NCBI RefSeq assembly: GCF_949628265.1
Contig: NC_088789.1
Location: 17,352,886-17,416,885 of the forward strand
From: Cloeon dipterum
Lineage: Eukaryota; Arthropoda; Insecta; Ephemeroptera; Baetidae
Direction of reading: 5' to 3'
Length of the DNA: 64,000 nucleotides
Under the pieces are notes generated by a model. That model saw only the letters and a program-made list of their open reading frames with translations. It ran no database searches and had not been told where the DNA came from. The translations under genes and the position numbers were made by a program. Shown here piece by piece: positions 47,301 through 58,296 of this stretch (position 1 is the first letter of the stretch; every line of letters begins with the position of its first letter).

Positions 47301-50300
47301 TAGTCTACGTTATCAGTCAAGTATGAAGCAAAATTATTAGCATCACATTAAATTTCCAACTTCCTAAAAAAATAAAGTGACATTTTAAATTTCCTAGCTT
47401 AGTCGTATTTTAAATAATCATTTTTCAAATTTATTCACTTCAATATGTGGTCAATTATAATTGTAATTCGTGAAACCAAATTAAATGTATATTTCGGCAG
47501 ATTGCAACAACACTCTTCGAGGGTATCGAGGTGTAATTGAAAGTCCGAATTTCCCTGGTGACTATCCGCACAACGCGAACTGCACTTGGTTGATAGTCGC
47601 TCCACCAGGAAACCAGATCAACGCATCGTTTTCGCACTTTGCACTTGAGCAGCTCGGTACTGAATGCACTGTGGACTTTGTCAAGGTTGGGAGAAGCAAG
47701 ACCCAAGAGGATTTAATTGATTAATTTAAAATTTGTTCAATATAGCTCATGACAGTTAAGGTTAATGACGCTGGAACTGAAGCATCAGAGGAAATTGGAA
47801 AGTTTTGCTCAACAGAGGAACAACCGGACCCGATAACCACAAAGTATAACATGCTTCGCATCAATTTCCAAACTGATTTGAGCGTCGCCTACTCTGGTTT
47901 TCGACTAGAATGGGTGGTCCACGGTGAGAAAAAAAATAGCGCATATTTTTTTTGTACCAGTTGCGATTATTTTTAGGCTGCGGAGGAAAATTTACAACGC
48001 CGTTTGGGACGTTGCAGTCACCGAATTATCCAAATTCCTATCCACACAACACAGAATGCAAATGGGAAATCGAAGTGGAGGCAGGCACAAGCGTAGAATT
48101 GACCATAAACGATTTACAAATGGAGCAAGGAGCCGATTGCACATTCGACAATCTGAAGGCAAACAAAAATGTCTCCTCCTTTGAGGATAAATATTAATAG
48201 TGAAAGTTTGACCCAGGTATATGGTGGCCCAGACGAAAACTCACCCCTTTTGCTACACACATGCTCTAAACACGCCAGAGTGTTGAGAGTCACTACGTCC
48301 GGACGATATATGACCGTGACATTCAAAAGTGACTCGTCCTCCAACGGCAAAGGATTCAACGCTTACTACAGACAAATGCCAATAGGTGATTCAAAATGCA
48401 ACATAGACAATTAAATTACATAAATTTTTTTTATCAGGGTGCGGTGGGTCACTGCAAATGAACAAGGGCAGCTTTACCAGCAGCAACTATCCTCAAAACT
48501 TCTACCCAAATACGATTTGCAACTGGATAATTAATGTCGATCAATATCACACGGTCCGTTTGACTTTTGACGACTTTGATGTACCAAAAATCGGAGACAA
48601 TTGCGATCGGCAGTATGTTGCGGTGAGGAAAAAACACAATCTAGCTATCTGCAATAATATAAATCGTCGCAGGTATGGGAAGGATACAACACTAAGAACC
48701 CACCGCTTCTCACACACTGTGGTAACACAGTGCCACCTGAAATCAGGGCGACAGGCAATTTACTATACGTTAGGATGGTCACCAACGAAAGTTTATCAAA
48801 AGGGTTCTCAGCAACATTCCATACTGTATTGTGAATTTCCAACTTTTTCAATTTTATCATAATAAAATTTGTCAAGGCGTGCGGAGCGACGATTCAGACC
48901 GCGACTTATGGATTTATCAAGAGCTTAAACAGTCGCGAAGTGCAGCTAGGCAACTCAAACGATGACAACAACTGCACTTGGATTATAACCTCCACTATTC
49001 CAAGTAGAAAATAATTAAAAAAATATTAATAAACTACGCTTATTTCTTCCTATGACAGCGTCACACGTGACTTTGACAATAACCCATCTGAACATATTCA
49101 GACTGGAAACTATGAACAGCAGTTCAGAATGCGATATGCTGCATTTGGACGTGCACGACGGAGTCGGATTACAAGCACCATTGGCTGGAAGGTACTGCGG
49201 GAAAAAAATTCCGCCGCATATTGTCAGCAACGGACAATCACTCACCCTCAATCTGGTGAGCGAGTTCTTCCTCCAGGTTCAAGTGGAGTTTGCTGCGACA
49301 TATTCGGTTGCAGACACAGGTAAAAATATGTTAAAGTGAGATGTATAAAATTCATGAAATTAAATCTTTGATCCAAAAAGCTTGTGGAGGAACATTAACT
49401 GCCGAGGAAGGGTCATTTGCCACACCTGGCTACCCTGGAAGCTACAAACTTAATGCTGAGTGCATTTGGAGAATTGCAGCATCACCTGGTAATGAAGTCT
49501 GAAAGATCTACATTTAATAAAATAAAACGCTGAAAATGTTACAGGAAATTCTTTGCAACTAACGTTTTCCATGTTTGATTTGGAATCAAGTGAGTTTTGC
49601 AACAACGACTACTTGGAAATTAGGAGAGGCAAATCTGGGGAAGACAGGCTGTTAGGCGTGTTTTGCGGAAGTGATCTTCCCAGAAACTTAACGTTGGTCA
49701 ACGAATTATGGATCAAATTCAGGAGTGACGGAAGCAACGTTGGAGCTGGATTTCTAGCGCACTATTCTTTAGGTTTAAAGTTCTATGCCTTAAAAAAAGG
49801 AGATCGAAGAATAACAAGTATTTTCACGCAGTTCATGGTGGGCAACTGATTGGTACCAGTGGTCAAATAACAAATCCTTTGTATCCAAAATATTACGCTG
49901 GCAGCGACATTTTTAAGTGGAGAATAATAGCCAGCTCGTTTAAAATAATCAGACTGACGTTCAAAGAAATATTCCTTAACACGATGGGCTGCCCTATCAC
50001 GGTATATATCTAATAGTTAGGTTTATTTCGCTAAATTATATAAATACAATCAGATTTACGACGGATACGACGAAACAGCGCCGCAGCTTCTGGATATATG
50101 CGACCAGACCGTTCCGCCCGATTCAGTTATTTCAACATCAAATGTCGTTTACGTCACTTTCAGCGCAACGCCCAGGATGCCAGGCTCTATGTTTATGATT
50201 CAGTGGACCGATTGGAGAAGATCGGCATCGTTCGCAACAGTTACGCCAGGTCTTATCATAAAAATAAAAATCGATTTCAATCTCAATAATTTTTACCAAC

Positions 50301-53300
50301 AGGCTGCGGAGGAGCATTTAACGTTTCAAGCAACGGATCTGCAGAATTCACGAGTCCTGGTTTCCCCTACGGCTACAGAAATGGATTGAAATGCGAGTGG
50401 ACATTCGAAGCGCCTGTATCGTACCACACAGCGCTGTATTTCAACGCACTTGATGTGGAACAAAGCCCAACATGCTCCTATGACTATGTCGCAGTTTCCT
50501 CAGGTTTGACGTAATTTTTCAACAAAACAAGATACATTTTTTTGAAGGTTCTAGATATTCTGATACCTGGCAGAATGAGAGAAAATACTGCCACCCAAAC
50601 GCAACGCAAGTGAGTGGAATCCACAATTCGGATCGGACGAGGGTTAGTTTTTTGTCTGATTCTGCTGGCAATAAAACTGGATTCTCTGCGACCGTCTTTT
50701 CAGGTAACACATTGTCTCCGCTTTTATGGCTTTCTCTCGATTTTTTATCTTTATATGATAGTGTGTGGAGGAAATCTACAAGGTCCGAGCGGCACATTGA
50801 AGCTGTTCAACATGACCAGGTCTGTGCCTCACGGCTTCCTGCCGGTTTGCGAGTGGAACATTACGGTGCGTCCTGGTAGGACCATCAAAGTCGACATTGA
50901 CCAAATAAACACGGCCGACGTGCCAGGCTGCCCCGATGACTATCTCATGGTAAACGATTAATGTTCGGAAAAAATACATAATTTGGCCGCTTTTTTAGCT
51001 TAAAAATGTAAAAATTGGAAACTCTGACCCGTACTTCCAAAAACTGTTTTGCGGAAACTTGCCTCCCACCGATCCGATAGAAACTTTGAGTAACACACTC
51101 TACGTCAAGTTCAACGTCAGGAAAAACTATGCTCAGGTTGGATTTGAGCCCGCAGGTTTCTCGATGAATGTTTATTTGCACGATTCTTGTAGAGTGGTTT
51201 CTCACTGTCTTACCAAGAGAGTTCTTCTATATGCGGAGGCCGTTACACTTTCGAGGAAGATGGAGTTAATTCCCTAACAATTAGCTCTCCCAATCACCCG
51301 AATCCGCCGCTGACCAATACTGAATGCGAGTGGGTGTTTATTGCTCCACCTGGGCGCAGACTGAGGGTCGATTTCACAAAGGTCATCAACATGGTTTACA
51401 CGAGAAGGTATCAAAATTATTGGACCAAAAACCGCTAAAGCAACAGTTTATTTACGTTTGAGCCAATTTTCGGCACGTCCTGTCGAAGTATCGATTGAGT
51501 GATTCTGATGCCCAACCCAATTCGACTCTCAGGAGTCGATTGGCAGTCAAAAATTAAATATGTGCTATACTTAAAAAAATTATTTATTACAGATGTGAAA
51601 CTGCTTTTGTGCAGTTCTTTAACGGAGGAACGTCTATTGCCCCAAGTCTTGGAAAATATTGCAAGGACCAGCCCAGCTCGCTGCTGACAACTGACAATTC
51701 CCTTTATATTCGATACCAGACAACAGCAGCAGAACCCAAAAACGGATTCCAAGTCGACGTCAGAGTTGGTGAGTCGCAAGCCATTCACCTATTTCAACTT
51801 ACATGGAGATTAAATCGACGAAAATAATTTTCTCAATTAACAGACGACTGCGGAGGTACCATAACGAGCTACGACGAGAGGGCAATCGAGGTTCCAGAAA
51901 AGAACGACAACAGTCCCCACGTGTGCATTTGGAAGGTGGAGGCGCCCGAAGGCACTTTGATATCCTACTCGTTCAACAAATTCAGTGTTAGCACGGCCGA
52001 CGAAAATTGCTCCTCTGATTTTGTCGAAGTGAGGGAAGTCATGCGAAATCCACTGGCAAAAAGCAGCAAGCAGAACGTTACGGAACTATCGCTTTCCCAT
52101 CCGAGATTTTGCGGATCGAACGACAATCGCACAAGAAACAAGTGGTTTAACTCTGCGACGGACCAGTTGCTAATCATCCTCAATTCAACCAGAGGCATTG
52201 GAAAATCGGCTGATAAATACTTTAAGTTTGTGTTTAGACCACTAAATCAAGGTAATTTTGTGAAGTTTTTCAGGTTGACAAAATGTAAAAGCATTTTGTG
52301 ATTTAATACACATATTATAACACTTTGCTGTTTCTAAAAAATCCGTGGGAAGAGGAGGTATGCAACGTGTCGGTCACGCGTGTCCAGCCGGTTGCCTACC
52401 TCCGTATTCTCTGCTTAACAATTTTTTACCAGAATGCGGTGGAGCGCTGGTCGCACCAGAGGGGGAAATAGTCAGTCCTGGTTATCCCAGCTCTCAGTCA
52501 CGCAGGCAGATCTGCTCATGGACGGTTCAGGTGCCTGAAGGGCGAAGGGTCAAAATTGAATTCCTCGACTTTGACTTGGAGGGCTCTCAGAACGCGTGTC
52601 AGCAGTGGCTGGGGGTAAATAAATTCAACACTCTGGGAGCGTCTTGACTGCAAATTCTGACGTAGATTTACAACGGCTTGATCAATTTGATGTCGATTGG
52701 TCTGTATTGCGGCGGAGAAAACCCCGGCGAGATCAGTTCCTCGGGCAACACGGTGCTGATCCAGTCGCTCACGTGGCAAACCTCCACACACAGAGGCTTC
52801 AAACTGAAGTGGTCTTCCGACCTTCCAACAGGTGGCAAATTATTTATTTGACAAGGCTTCATTATTACGAATGCCCTTTTCCAGTTTGCGAAGGAGACAT
52901 TAAGCAGGCTTCTGGCTCCTTGACCTTCCCTAAAGCGAACATGTCATCAATCTTCTGTTCGTGGAGCAGAACTAATACGCAGGATCAGCTGGCAGGGACT
53001 TTATCAATCACGGTTGTCAACGCTACAATGAACCGCACTCAAGAGACAACTTGCTTACGCTCTACCCGCGGAATTCTTATTTCTGCAGGTAAAAAGGAAT
53101 TCTTAAGGGGAGTGTGTATTTAAAGTGGCACTTATTTTTTACGGTACCAATCGATTCTTGAGGGTCAAATTAAGTTAGGCAGCCCAATTAATTGGTCGAA
53201 AATCGGCGAAAACGATACAACCGTTATTTTTTTTGCTTGGTTCAGACCAAAGACTACGTTTTTGGCACGTAGTATCGAATTTTCGATCAAATAAGATTTA

Positions 53301-56300
53301 GCTAATTCACCCAATTCTATTCCGAAGAATCGATTGGCAATATCAAAAATTAAATTCTAATTAAAAAGCATCGTGGCACGTTTAATTCAATGTTTCAGAC
53401 AGTCATTTAAACATCGCTCAAATTTGCGACAAAATAACGACACCGAAAGTGATTACCAATCCATTCCCGACGACAAGCATAATAGCAAAGCAAAGCGACC
53501 TGGCCAATAAGTTAGAATTCTACATGGGATACAAATTCTTCGAGTGCGGAGGAGTGCTGAGAGGTCCGATAGACAACATCACATCGCCAGCCAAAATGAA
53601 CATGAACTGCGGTTGGAGTTTAACCTACCAGTACGGCCAAATCAACGTAGGAAGAGCCAGTTTTGAGAACTATCAGAGACAAAATAACGATTTTTGCTTT
53701 CAGGTCACTTTTGTGAATTTGAATTTCACGTCCGACTGCTCGAAGCAGTATTTGAACGTGTACAACGGCAGGGGATCTAGTCATCCAAAGATCGGCACTT
53801 ACTGCAAAGATAAAAAAGCGCCCGCGTCCATTATGTCACAGTCGAACCAACTCTATGTCGAGTACATTGGCGCCGACAGCGAGCAAACGGGAGGGACGTT
53901 TTTCCTTCAGGCAATGGCTGTGCAAAAAGGCAATAGTTTCACTCTTTTCTATGCTCTATGATTTGAACATATATTGTCAATTTGCATTCAGGTTGCGGCG
54001 GAATTTATCACTTGCACACGGGTCTGATAACTTCGCCCAACTTCCCGTCTACCTACCCGGCAAACTCGGAGTGCAATTGGGAGATCGTGGTTGACGAGGG
54101 ATTCCATATCGGCCTTAAATTTGTCAACCGATTTTTCATTGAACTCAGCGCCAACAACTGCTCTAAGGACTATGTGGAGGTATTCGCGTTAATCCATGCG
54201 CGAGGAATGTCACTCAAACTGTGATTTTAAATGCGACAGGCTTTTGACTTCATTGACAACGACTGGAAATCTTTGGGTAAAGCTTGTGGACGGGCAGTTC
54301 CCAGACCTTTCAATTCCACGGGAAACCGAATGCGAGTGGTGTTTCACAGTGACAACACAACATCTGGCGACGGGTTTGCGGTAAGGTTGAAAAGAGATTA
54401 ATTATAAAAATGGGATCACGTAAATTAAAGGCAATCTGGAATGTCAACTGCGGTGGTCTCATAAGAGCGAAAGAAGGATACATCTCCTCTCCCAGCTACC
54501 CATCTAACTACGGAAAATTCCTCAACTGCAAATATACGATCTTGGCACCGAGAAAGACAATTACTTACAGTTTCCTTGACTTTAATTTGGAGCAAGGTAA
54601 ACATCACGCCTAGCTACCACAAATCGAACTCATGCCACAGAAAAATCTAAGGTTTCCAAGATTGCCGCTATGATAACGTGACTATTAGAAGGTACACAGC
54701 AAGCAGACGGCTGAAACGGTTGACTTATGTTAGAGGGATCACACGTTTCATGTATCGAACGGAAACACTTACTTACTGCGGACAAGATTTACCTCCCGAT
54801 GGAATTTCATCGGGATCTCTAACTGTCTCATTCCAAACTGACAGATGGATCGAAAAGAGAGGCTTCCGATTGCACTACAAGCTTGATGGTAGCTTTGCGA
54901 ATTTTCTAGAAACTTTTTCTATATTTAATTTTCTCAGACTGCGATGGAAGCATAAATGAAACAACGATTTTAAATCCAATTCTCTACCAAAGCGGATTAC
55001 ATGCTGTAACGAATTGCACTTGGACAATAACCGCTCCGGAAAATAAGAATGTTCTGTTTCGGTAAAATCCCGCGCATATTCCCAAACTACACAATCATAA
55101 CTGGATATATGTAACAGGTTCGAGACTTTCAAAGTTCCAAAAACGCAGAAATGCAGAGGCGGTGCGGTCAAGCTGTTTGACGCAAGGTGGCAAGACAGGA
55201 AAAAATCCATCGTGCAAATGTGCGGTAACATCAGCGACAGCCAAAGAGTGTATATATCTCGCGGAAACGAGGCCACCCTGGCATACGTTGCCAGCAGACC
55301 GTATGCCAAGGCTAACCCCTTCTCAGTCGTCATCTCGTTCACCTATGGTAAGAGGGGGAGCTATATGGCTCTTAATTTGATTTTATTCTGTTCCAGGCGA
55401 AAGTGTCGGTTGTGGAGGCACAATCAACATGATAAACAAGAGCCAATCGTTGATCGGTTCATACTCAACGAAGGGTATAAGTGGAAACTACGAGAATATG
55501 CTCGATTGTCGCTGGTATGTCGTGGCGAGCCCTGGCGACTCAATCAAGTTCGCTGTCAACAACTTCAACGTCAAGGACTGCGCAAACCAGTCTGGGAATT
55601 CTACATGCAATTGCGACTATCTCGAGGCAATTTGATTTTTTTTCATTATTATTATATAAACTCATTGATCGTTTCAAAGTTGCTAATAAACTGAAAATTC
55701 CAATATTTAGATTTATTTTAAACGTAATTCAATTCGAAAATTCCAAATTTTACTTTTATTATTTACAAGTTGCGATAGCGTCTTTGTGTTTGAAGCAGCC
55801 AGCGGTTATACTTACGATTTTTAAGGCTGTTCCGCTTTTACAGACACAGACTCAATCCTGCCACTGTGCGTCCTACACTTTTTCTAATTTATTTTGATTT
55901 GCTGGAAACAAAAATTAGCTCAGTCAATTGCTGTAGAAACGTCACAGATTTATTTTTCATGATTTTGAATGATTTGTTTTTAACATTTATTCAGCGATTT
56001 TTTGGTTTGAGCACATCAAAAGAAACAATTTTAAGTGCAGAATGCACAACAGCAGAAATCTCAGCGGAATAAGTGCCTGAAAATCGTAAGTTTACGTTAG
56101 CGCCATCTGTTGGTGGCTTCAAACGCTTTAAGTTTTCGCAATAAGTGAATTCGTCTGTACTTTCACACTAATAAGGCTATTTATTTTCGGACAATTTTTC
56201 CTAACGAAGCCATAATTTTGCAGGTGCGAGACGGCACAAATCAATTTTCGCCGATTCTGGGACGCTTCTGTGGCAGCACACGTCCTCCGACACTCACTTC

Positions 56301-58283
56301 TTCTGGAGGATCCCTCTATGTTCGATTCGTTTCAGACGATTATGAGAGCGACAAAGGTTTCCAGGCCACAATTACTAAATCCAAGTGTAAGAAATAATTT
56401 TGTTTCTAATATTTAATTAATTACTCCCATTGAAACTATTCCAGCTTTGTGCGGACCGCAAGAGCTGCAAGTAAAAGAGACGATTTCAGAATTAGTTTCG
56501 CCAGGATTTGGCTCTGCCGATGGCTACCCGCCTAATGTTGTTTGTAGATGGAAACTTCGATACCCCACCACGTTAAGATTTGACATTCACATCGAGCAGT
56601 TGGATTTGGAGAGCTCCGTCGGCTGTCAAAACGACAAACTTGTCATAACGGAGTACACGGTACATTTGATTCATAGTAAGATAAAAGAGAGAGAATTTGA
56701 TAATACTTACAAAGTCCGTACAGATAAATTTAAAAAATTGATTGAAGATTGTTTTGATACAATGTGTATTACTAGTTTTTAAGTTTGTTAAAACGCGGCG
56801 ATATAGCTCAGGCTTTTTTAACGTTTCCGTTTGCAGGTGCCTGACGAGGGAGAAAACTTAGTGTACGCTGGAAACAAACCGACGGCCGCTCCAGACTTAA
56901 GTATACCTGGATACATGGTTTGTTTAATTATTAAAAAAATCACTAAAATTCGCGATTAATCTTTTCATTTTCTCAGCCTCGGTTGTTTGCTCACCGCGGA
57001 TCGACTTTCTGCGGAAACGGCTCCCAAATGGATTGGTACTCAAATAGCAACGCAGTCGACGTCATATTTTCAACCAATGAAGCCATCGGGGGCCGAGGAT
57101 TCAAGCTCAAGTACCAACTTGCACGTGAGATTAAAGATTCATTTTCTGAATGAGATTATTTTTGATGAGTTTTTTTCTTCCCATCAGGCTGCAGTCGAAA
57201 TTTCACGAGGCAATACGGTAGGATCCACTATCAAGGACGGCTTCACACAACAGGCTTTAACAACGAATGCTCCATTCTAATTTCTACCGAGCAGAATAGA
57301 ACCATTTCCTTGTACTTTTCTGAGTTGTACTCCCACAAGCAGAGCGCTAACTGCAGCGAGTCGTCTATTTACAAGGTATATTTAAGCAGATGGAAAATAA
57401 AGTGTTCCGTATTTAATGAAATTAGGAAATTGAACGTAATTATTGGCCCATTATTAGGTGTACAATGGCGCTTCAACATCTGCGGACGTGTTGGCCGAGT
57501 ATTGTGGGGTGAAAGTTCCAAATCCGGTCTTTTCCACGGGACCATCTTTACTGATATCCGTGTACCAAAGCGATAAGTGGGGCGAAGAAGGCTTTGACGC
57601 GACTTACACGACGTCAGACAAAGGTTTTTATCATTCCACTAATTCCCCTTTTTGTCTTTGAAACTCTATTAACTGCTTACTAGAAAATTAGAGAATTAAA
57701 TTTGAAAATAATCTCCAATCAGGTCGCGGATGTGGTGGAATATTGCGCAGTGTGGCAGGAAGTTTAACCAGTCCCCTATACCCTGGCAGGACGAAAACCT
57801 TCTCCGAATGTCTGTGGGAAATCACGGTGCCGGATGGATCCGTGGTGGCGATTCAATTCCTAGGTGAGTAATGAAACTTCACTTTCTCCATATTTTCAAT
57901 TAAAAAAATCCAGCATTCAACATCGGCCCAAGGGACACGTGCAACACAGATTACTTGGTCATTGACGAAATCAGCCGGGAAAACGGACGAGAAGTGCTCA
58001 GGAGCAAGCTTTGCGGAAATGTACGCAAATCCTCGTGCGATTCAAAAACTCTAGTTTAAATATTTTCGCAGGAGCTGCCGGCACTATTCTTGGCCAATTC
58101 TAACTCTATCCGTCTTAAGTACACGACCAGCATCCACAACCAAGGGACGGGATGGAAGATGCATTACGTAGCTAGGCAATCAAGTACGTTTATTGAATAA
58201 TTATATTATACCTTTTAAGTCAACTAAAACTTTTTGGCTTAGGTTTTGACGTGAATGGGGTGCCATCACCGCCATCTAATTGA
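40393..58283 (+). CDS. Cubn: Cubilin (large endocytic receptor with 8 EGF and 27 CUB domains)
   Basis: Peripheral-membrane endocytic receptor. In vertebrates it binds intrinsic factor-B12, albumin and other ligands together with amnionless; in insects cubilin acts in nephrocyte and gut protein uptake. Sixty-six coding exons were traced (coordinates are in the sub-region entries) and all junctions agree in phase, giving about 3780 residues; human cubilin has 3623. Order: signal peptide ([15 protein letters not shown] near residues 5-19); a segment with [17 protein letters not shown], which resembles the vertebrate N-terminal trimerisation region; eight EGF domains; 27 CUB domains; and a short tail ending SPPSN. 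There is no transmembrane segment, as expected for a receptor anchored by amnionless. CUB13 lacks the usual opening Cys-Gly-Gly, as in human CUB13, which indicates collinear domain order. Most CUB domains start at a phase-1 intron and are split at phase 0 just before the (I/V)xDG motif. The start ATG at 40393 is the first that gives a signal peptide. Confidence 0.96.
41320..43280 (+). other. Cubn: Cubilin EGF block (8 EGF domains), exons 5-12
   Basis: Exons 41320-41460, 41521-41624, 41713-41860, 42111-42255, 42305-42405, 42466-42598, 42896-43084 and 43137-43280. Eight EGF domains are seen by their six-cysteine pattern. Calcium-binding openings are DVNECARF (EGF2), DVNECETM (EGF4) and DIDECTTN (EGF5). 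EGF1 carries [12 protein letters not shown] and EGF8 carries [12 protein letters not shown]. The block ends at GQQCQY just before CUB1. The number and order match vertebrate cubilin. Confidence 0.93.
41925..42080. repeat. Family A MITE copy 5, in a cubilin intron
   Basis: Contains GGCACGCGGCGTGTCGAATT, GTGATTCAGCTGCCTAACCT, CAGGAATCGATT and ATAAAATTCCAGTACTACTT. The left arm is incomplete. It lies in intron 41861-42110 and ends about 32 nt from the next exon. Confidence 0.65.
43785..43965. repeat. Family A MITE copy 6, in a cubilin intron
   Basis: The right arm is clear: GAATTAGACCCCCAGGAATC, then GATTGACACTGTC, then ATGCTGCTTTAA. The left part keeps only a GATTGGTGTGGCA-like piece. It lies in intron 43741-44010, about 45-50 nt from the next exon. 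Confidence 0.6.
48159..48216 (+). other. Putative GC-AG intron in cubilin CUB9
   Basis: The CUB9 frame must leave the exon after the codons for FDNLK and resume at VYGGPD, because reading through meets a stop after DKY. The only junction that gives normal CUB spacing is AAG|gcaaac...cccag|GTA, an intron of 58 nt with a GC donor. A GT farther on would leave a 42 nt intron and insert four residues. Confidence 0.6.
48438..52831 (+). other. Cubn: Cubilin CUB10-CUB18, exons 31-47
   Basis: CUB10: 48438-48622, 48673-48828. CUB11: 48880-49003, 49059-49319. CUB12: 49381-49488, 49545-49772. CUB13: 49832-50001, 50054-50249. CUB14: 50303-50503, 50548-50703. CUB15: 50762-50949, 50999-51155. CUB16: 51218-51407, 51593-51768. 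CUB17: 51844-52251, one exon with no middle intron. CUB18: 52433-52614, 52666-52831. CUB13 begins [13 protein letters not shown] and lacks the first cysteine. The split positions inside CUB11 and CUB12 are nearer the start than in other domains. CUB10-CUB11 join at phase 0, unlike the usual phase 1. Confidence 0.92.
51415..51580. repeat. Family A MITE copy 7, in a cubilin intron
   Basis: Contains CCAATTTTCGGCACGTCCTG, CAATTCGACTCTCAGGAGTC, GATTGGCAGTCAAAAATTAA and TGTGCTATACTTAA. It fills most of the 185 nt intron 51408-51592 and ends about 18 nt from the exon, so its AT-rich end forms the 3' splice site region. Confidence 0.7.
53119..53370. repeat. Family A MITE copy 8, both arms present, in a cubilin intron
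   Basis: The left end reads TTTAAAGTGGCAC, then GTACCAATCGATTCTTGAGG. The right end reads CGAAGAATCGATTGGCAATA, then AAATTCTAATTAA. These are inverted, and both ends carry TTAA. The element is about 250 bp in a 310 nt intron (53089-53398), so the remainder is about 60 nt, the normal intron size in this gene. Confidence 0.75.
55627..56223 (+). other. Putative GC-AG intron in cubilin CUB24, carrying a family B MITE
   Basis: The exon ends CTC GAG for DYLE, the usual CUB split point. The next bases are GCAATTTGA, which would give Ala-Ile-stop. The next exon starts after TTGCAG with VRDG, the expected continuation. No GT donor lies at the junction, so a GC donor (GAG|gcaatt) is the simplest reading. 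The 597 nt intron holds the repeat at 55778-56133. Confidence 0.65.
55778..56133. repeat. Family B MITE copy 2, in a cubilin intron
   Basis: Shares AGACTCAATCCTGCCACTGT, GCTGTAGAAACGTCA-like, CAATTTTAAGTGCAGAATGC and CTCAGCGGAAT blocks, in order, with 25010-25371. Outer ends TTTGAAGCAGCCA (left) and TGGTGGCTTCAAACG (right) are approximate inverted repeats. Confidence 0.65.
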
Positions 58284-58290
58284 TGATTTT

Positions 58291-58296
58291 AATAAA
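58291..58296 (+). terminator. Candidate poly(A) signal of cubilin
   Basis: AATAAA lies only 8 nt after the cubilin TGA at 58281-58283. That would give a very short 3' UTR. A-rich alternatives farther on are not excluded. Confidence 0.4.

Larger units (their letters stand above)
43339..48385 (+). other. Cubn: Cubilin CUB1-CUB9, exons 13-30
   Basis: Two exons per domain. CUB1: 43339-43520, 43572-43740. CUB2: 44011-44198, 44255-44411. CUB3: 44463-44653, 44730-44886. CUB4: 44938-45119, 45245-45410. CUB5: 45464-45683, 45737-45864. CUB6: 45920-46106, 46447-46610. CUB7: 46822-47009, 47161-47320. CUB8: 47501-47685, 47746-47923. CUB9: 47977-48158, 48217-48385. Typical motifs are CGG at the start, SPNYP or SPGFP, and IRDG after the middle intron. 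CUB5 is atypical: it lacks SPNYP and has a Ser/Asn-rich stretch in place of the usual acidic turn. The CUB9 middle intron needs a GC donor. Confidence 0.92.
52885..58283 (+). other. Cubn: Cubilin CUB19-CUB27 and C-terminal tail, exons 48-66
   Basis: CUB19: 52885-53088 plus the first part of 53399-53935. CUB20: the rest of 53399-53935, from FECGGVL. CUB21: 53992-54179, 54240-54380. CUB22: 54431-54596, 54652-54888. CUB23: 54938-55061, 55118-55347. CUB24: 55397-55626, 56224-56386. CUB25: 56445-56659, 56837-56917, 56977-57124. CUB26: 57188-57375, 57458-57623. CUB27: 57723-57863, 57914-58020, 58072-58183. The tail is 58243-58283, 13 codons plus TGA. The second half of CUB19 is degenerate, without the xDG and YCG motifs. 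CUB23 opens CDGS instead of CGG. The CUB24 middle intron needs a GC donor. Confidence 0.9.

Noticed and set aside
53089..53398. Family A as true introners that created all host introns
   Set aside because: Where both ends are visible (53119-53370), about 60 nt of non-element intron remains, equal to a normal intron here. Copies also occur outside genes (58365-58526). Insertion into existing introns is simpler.
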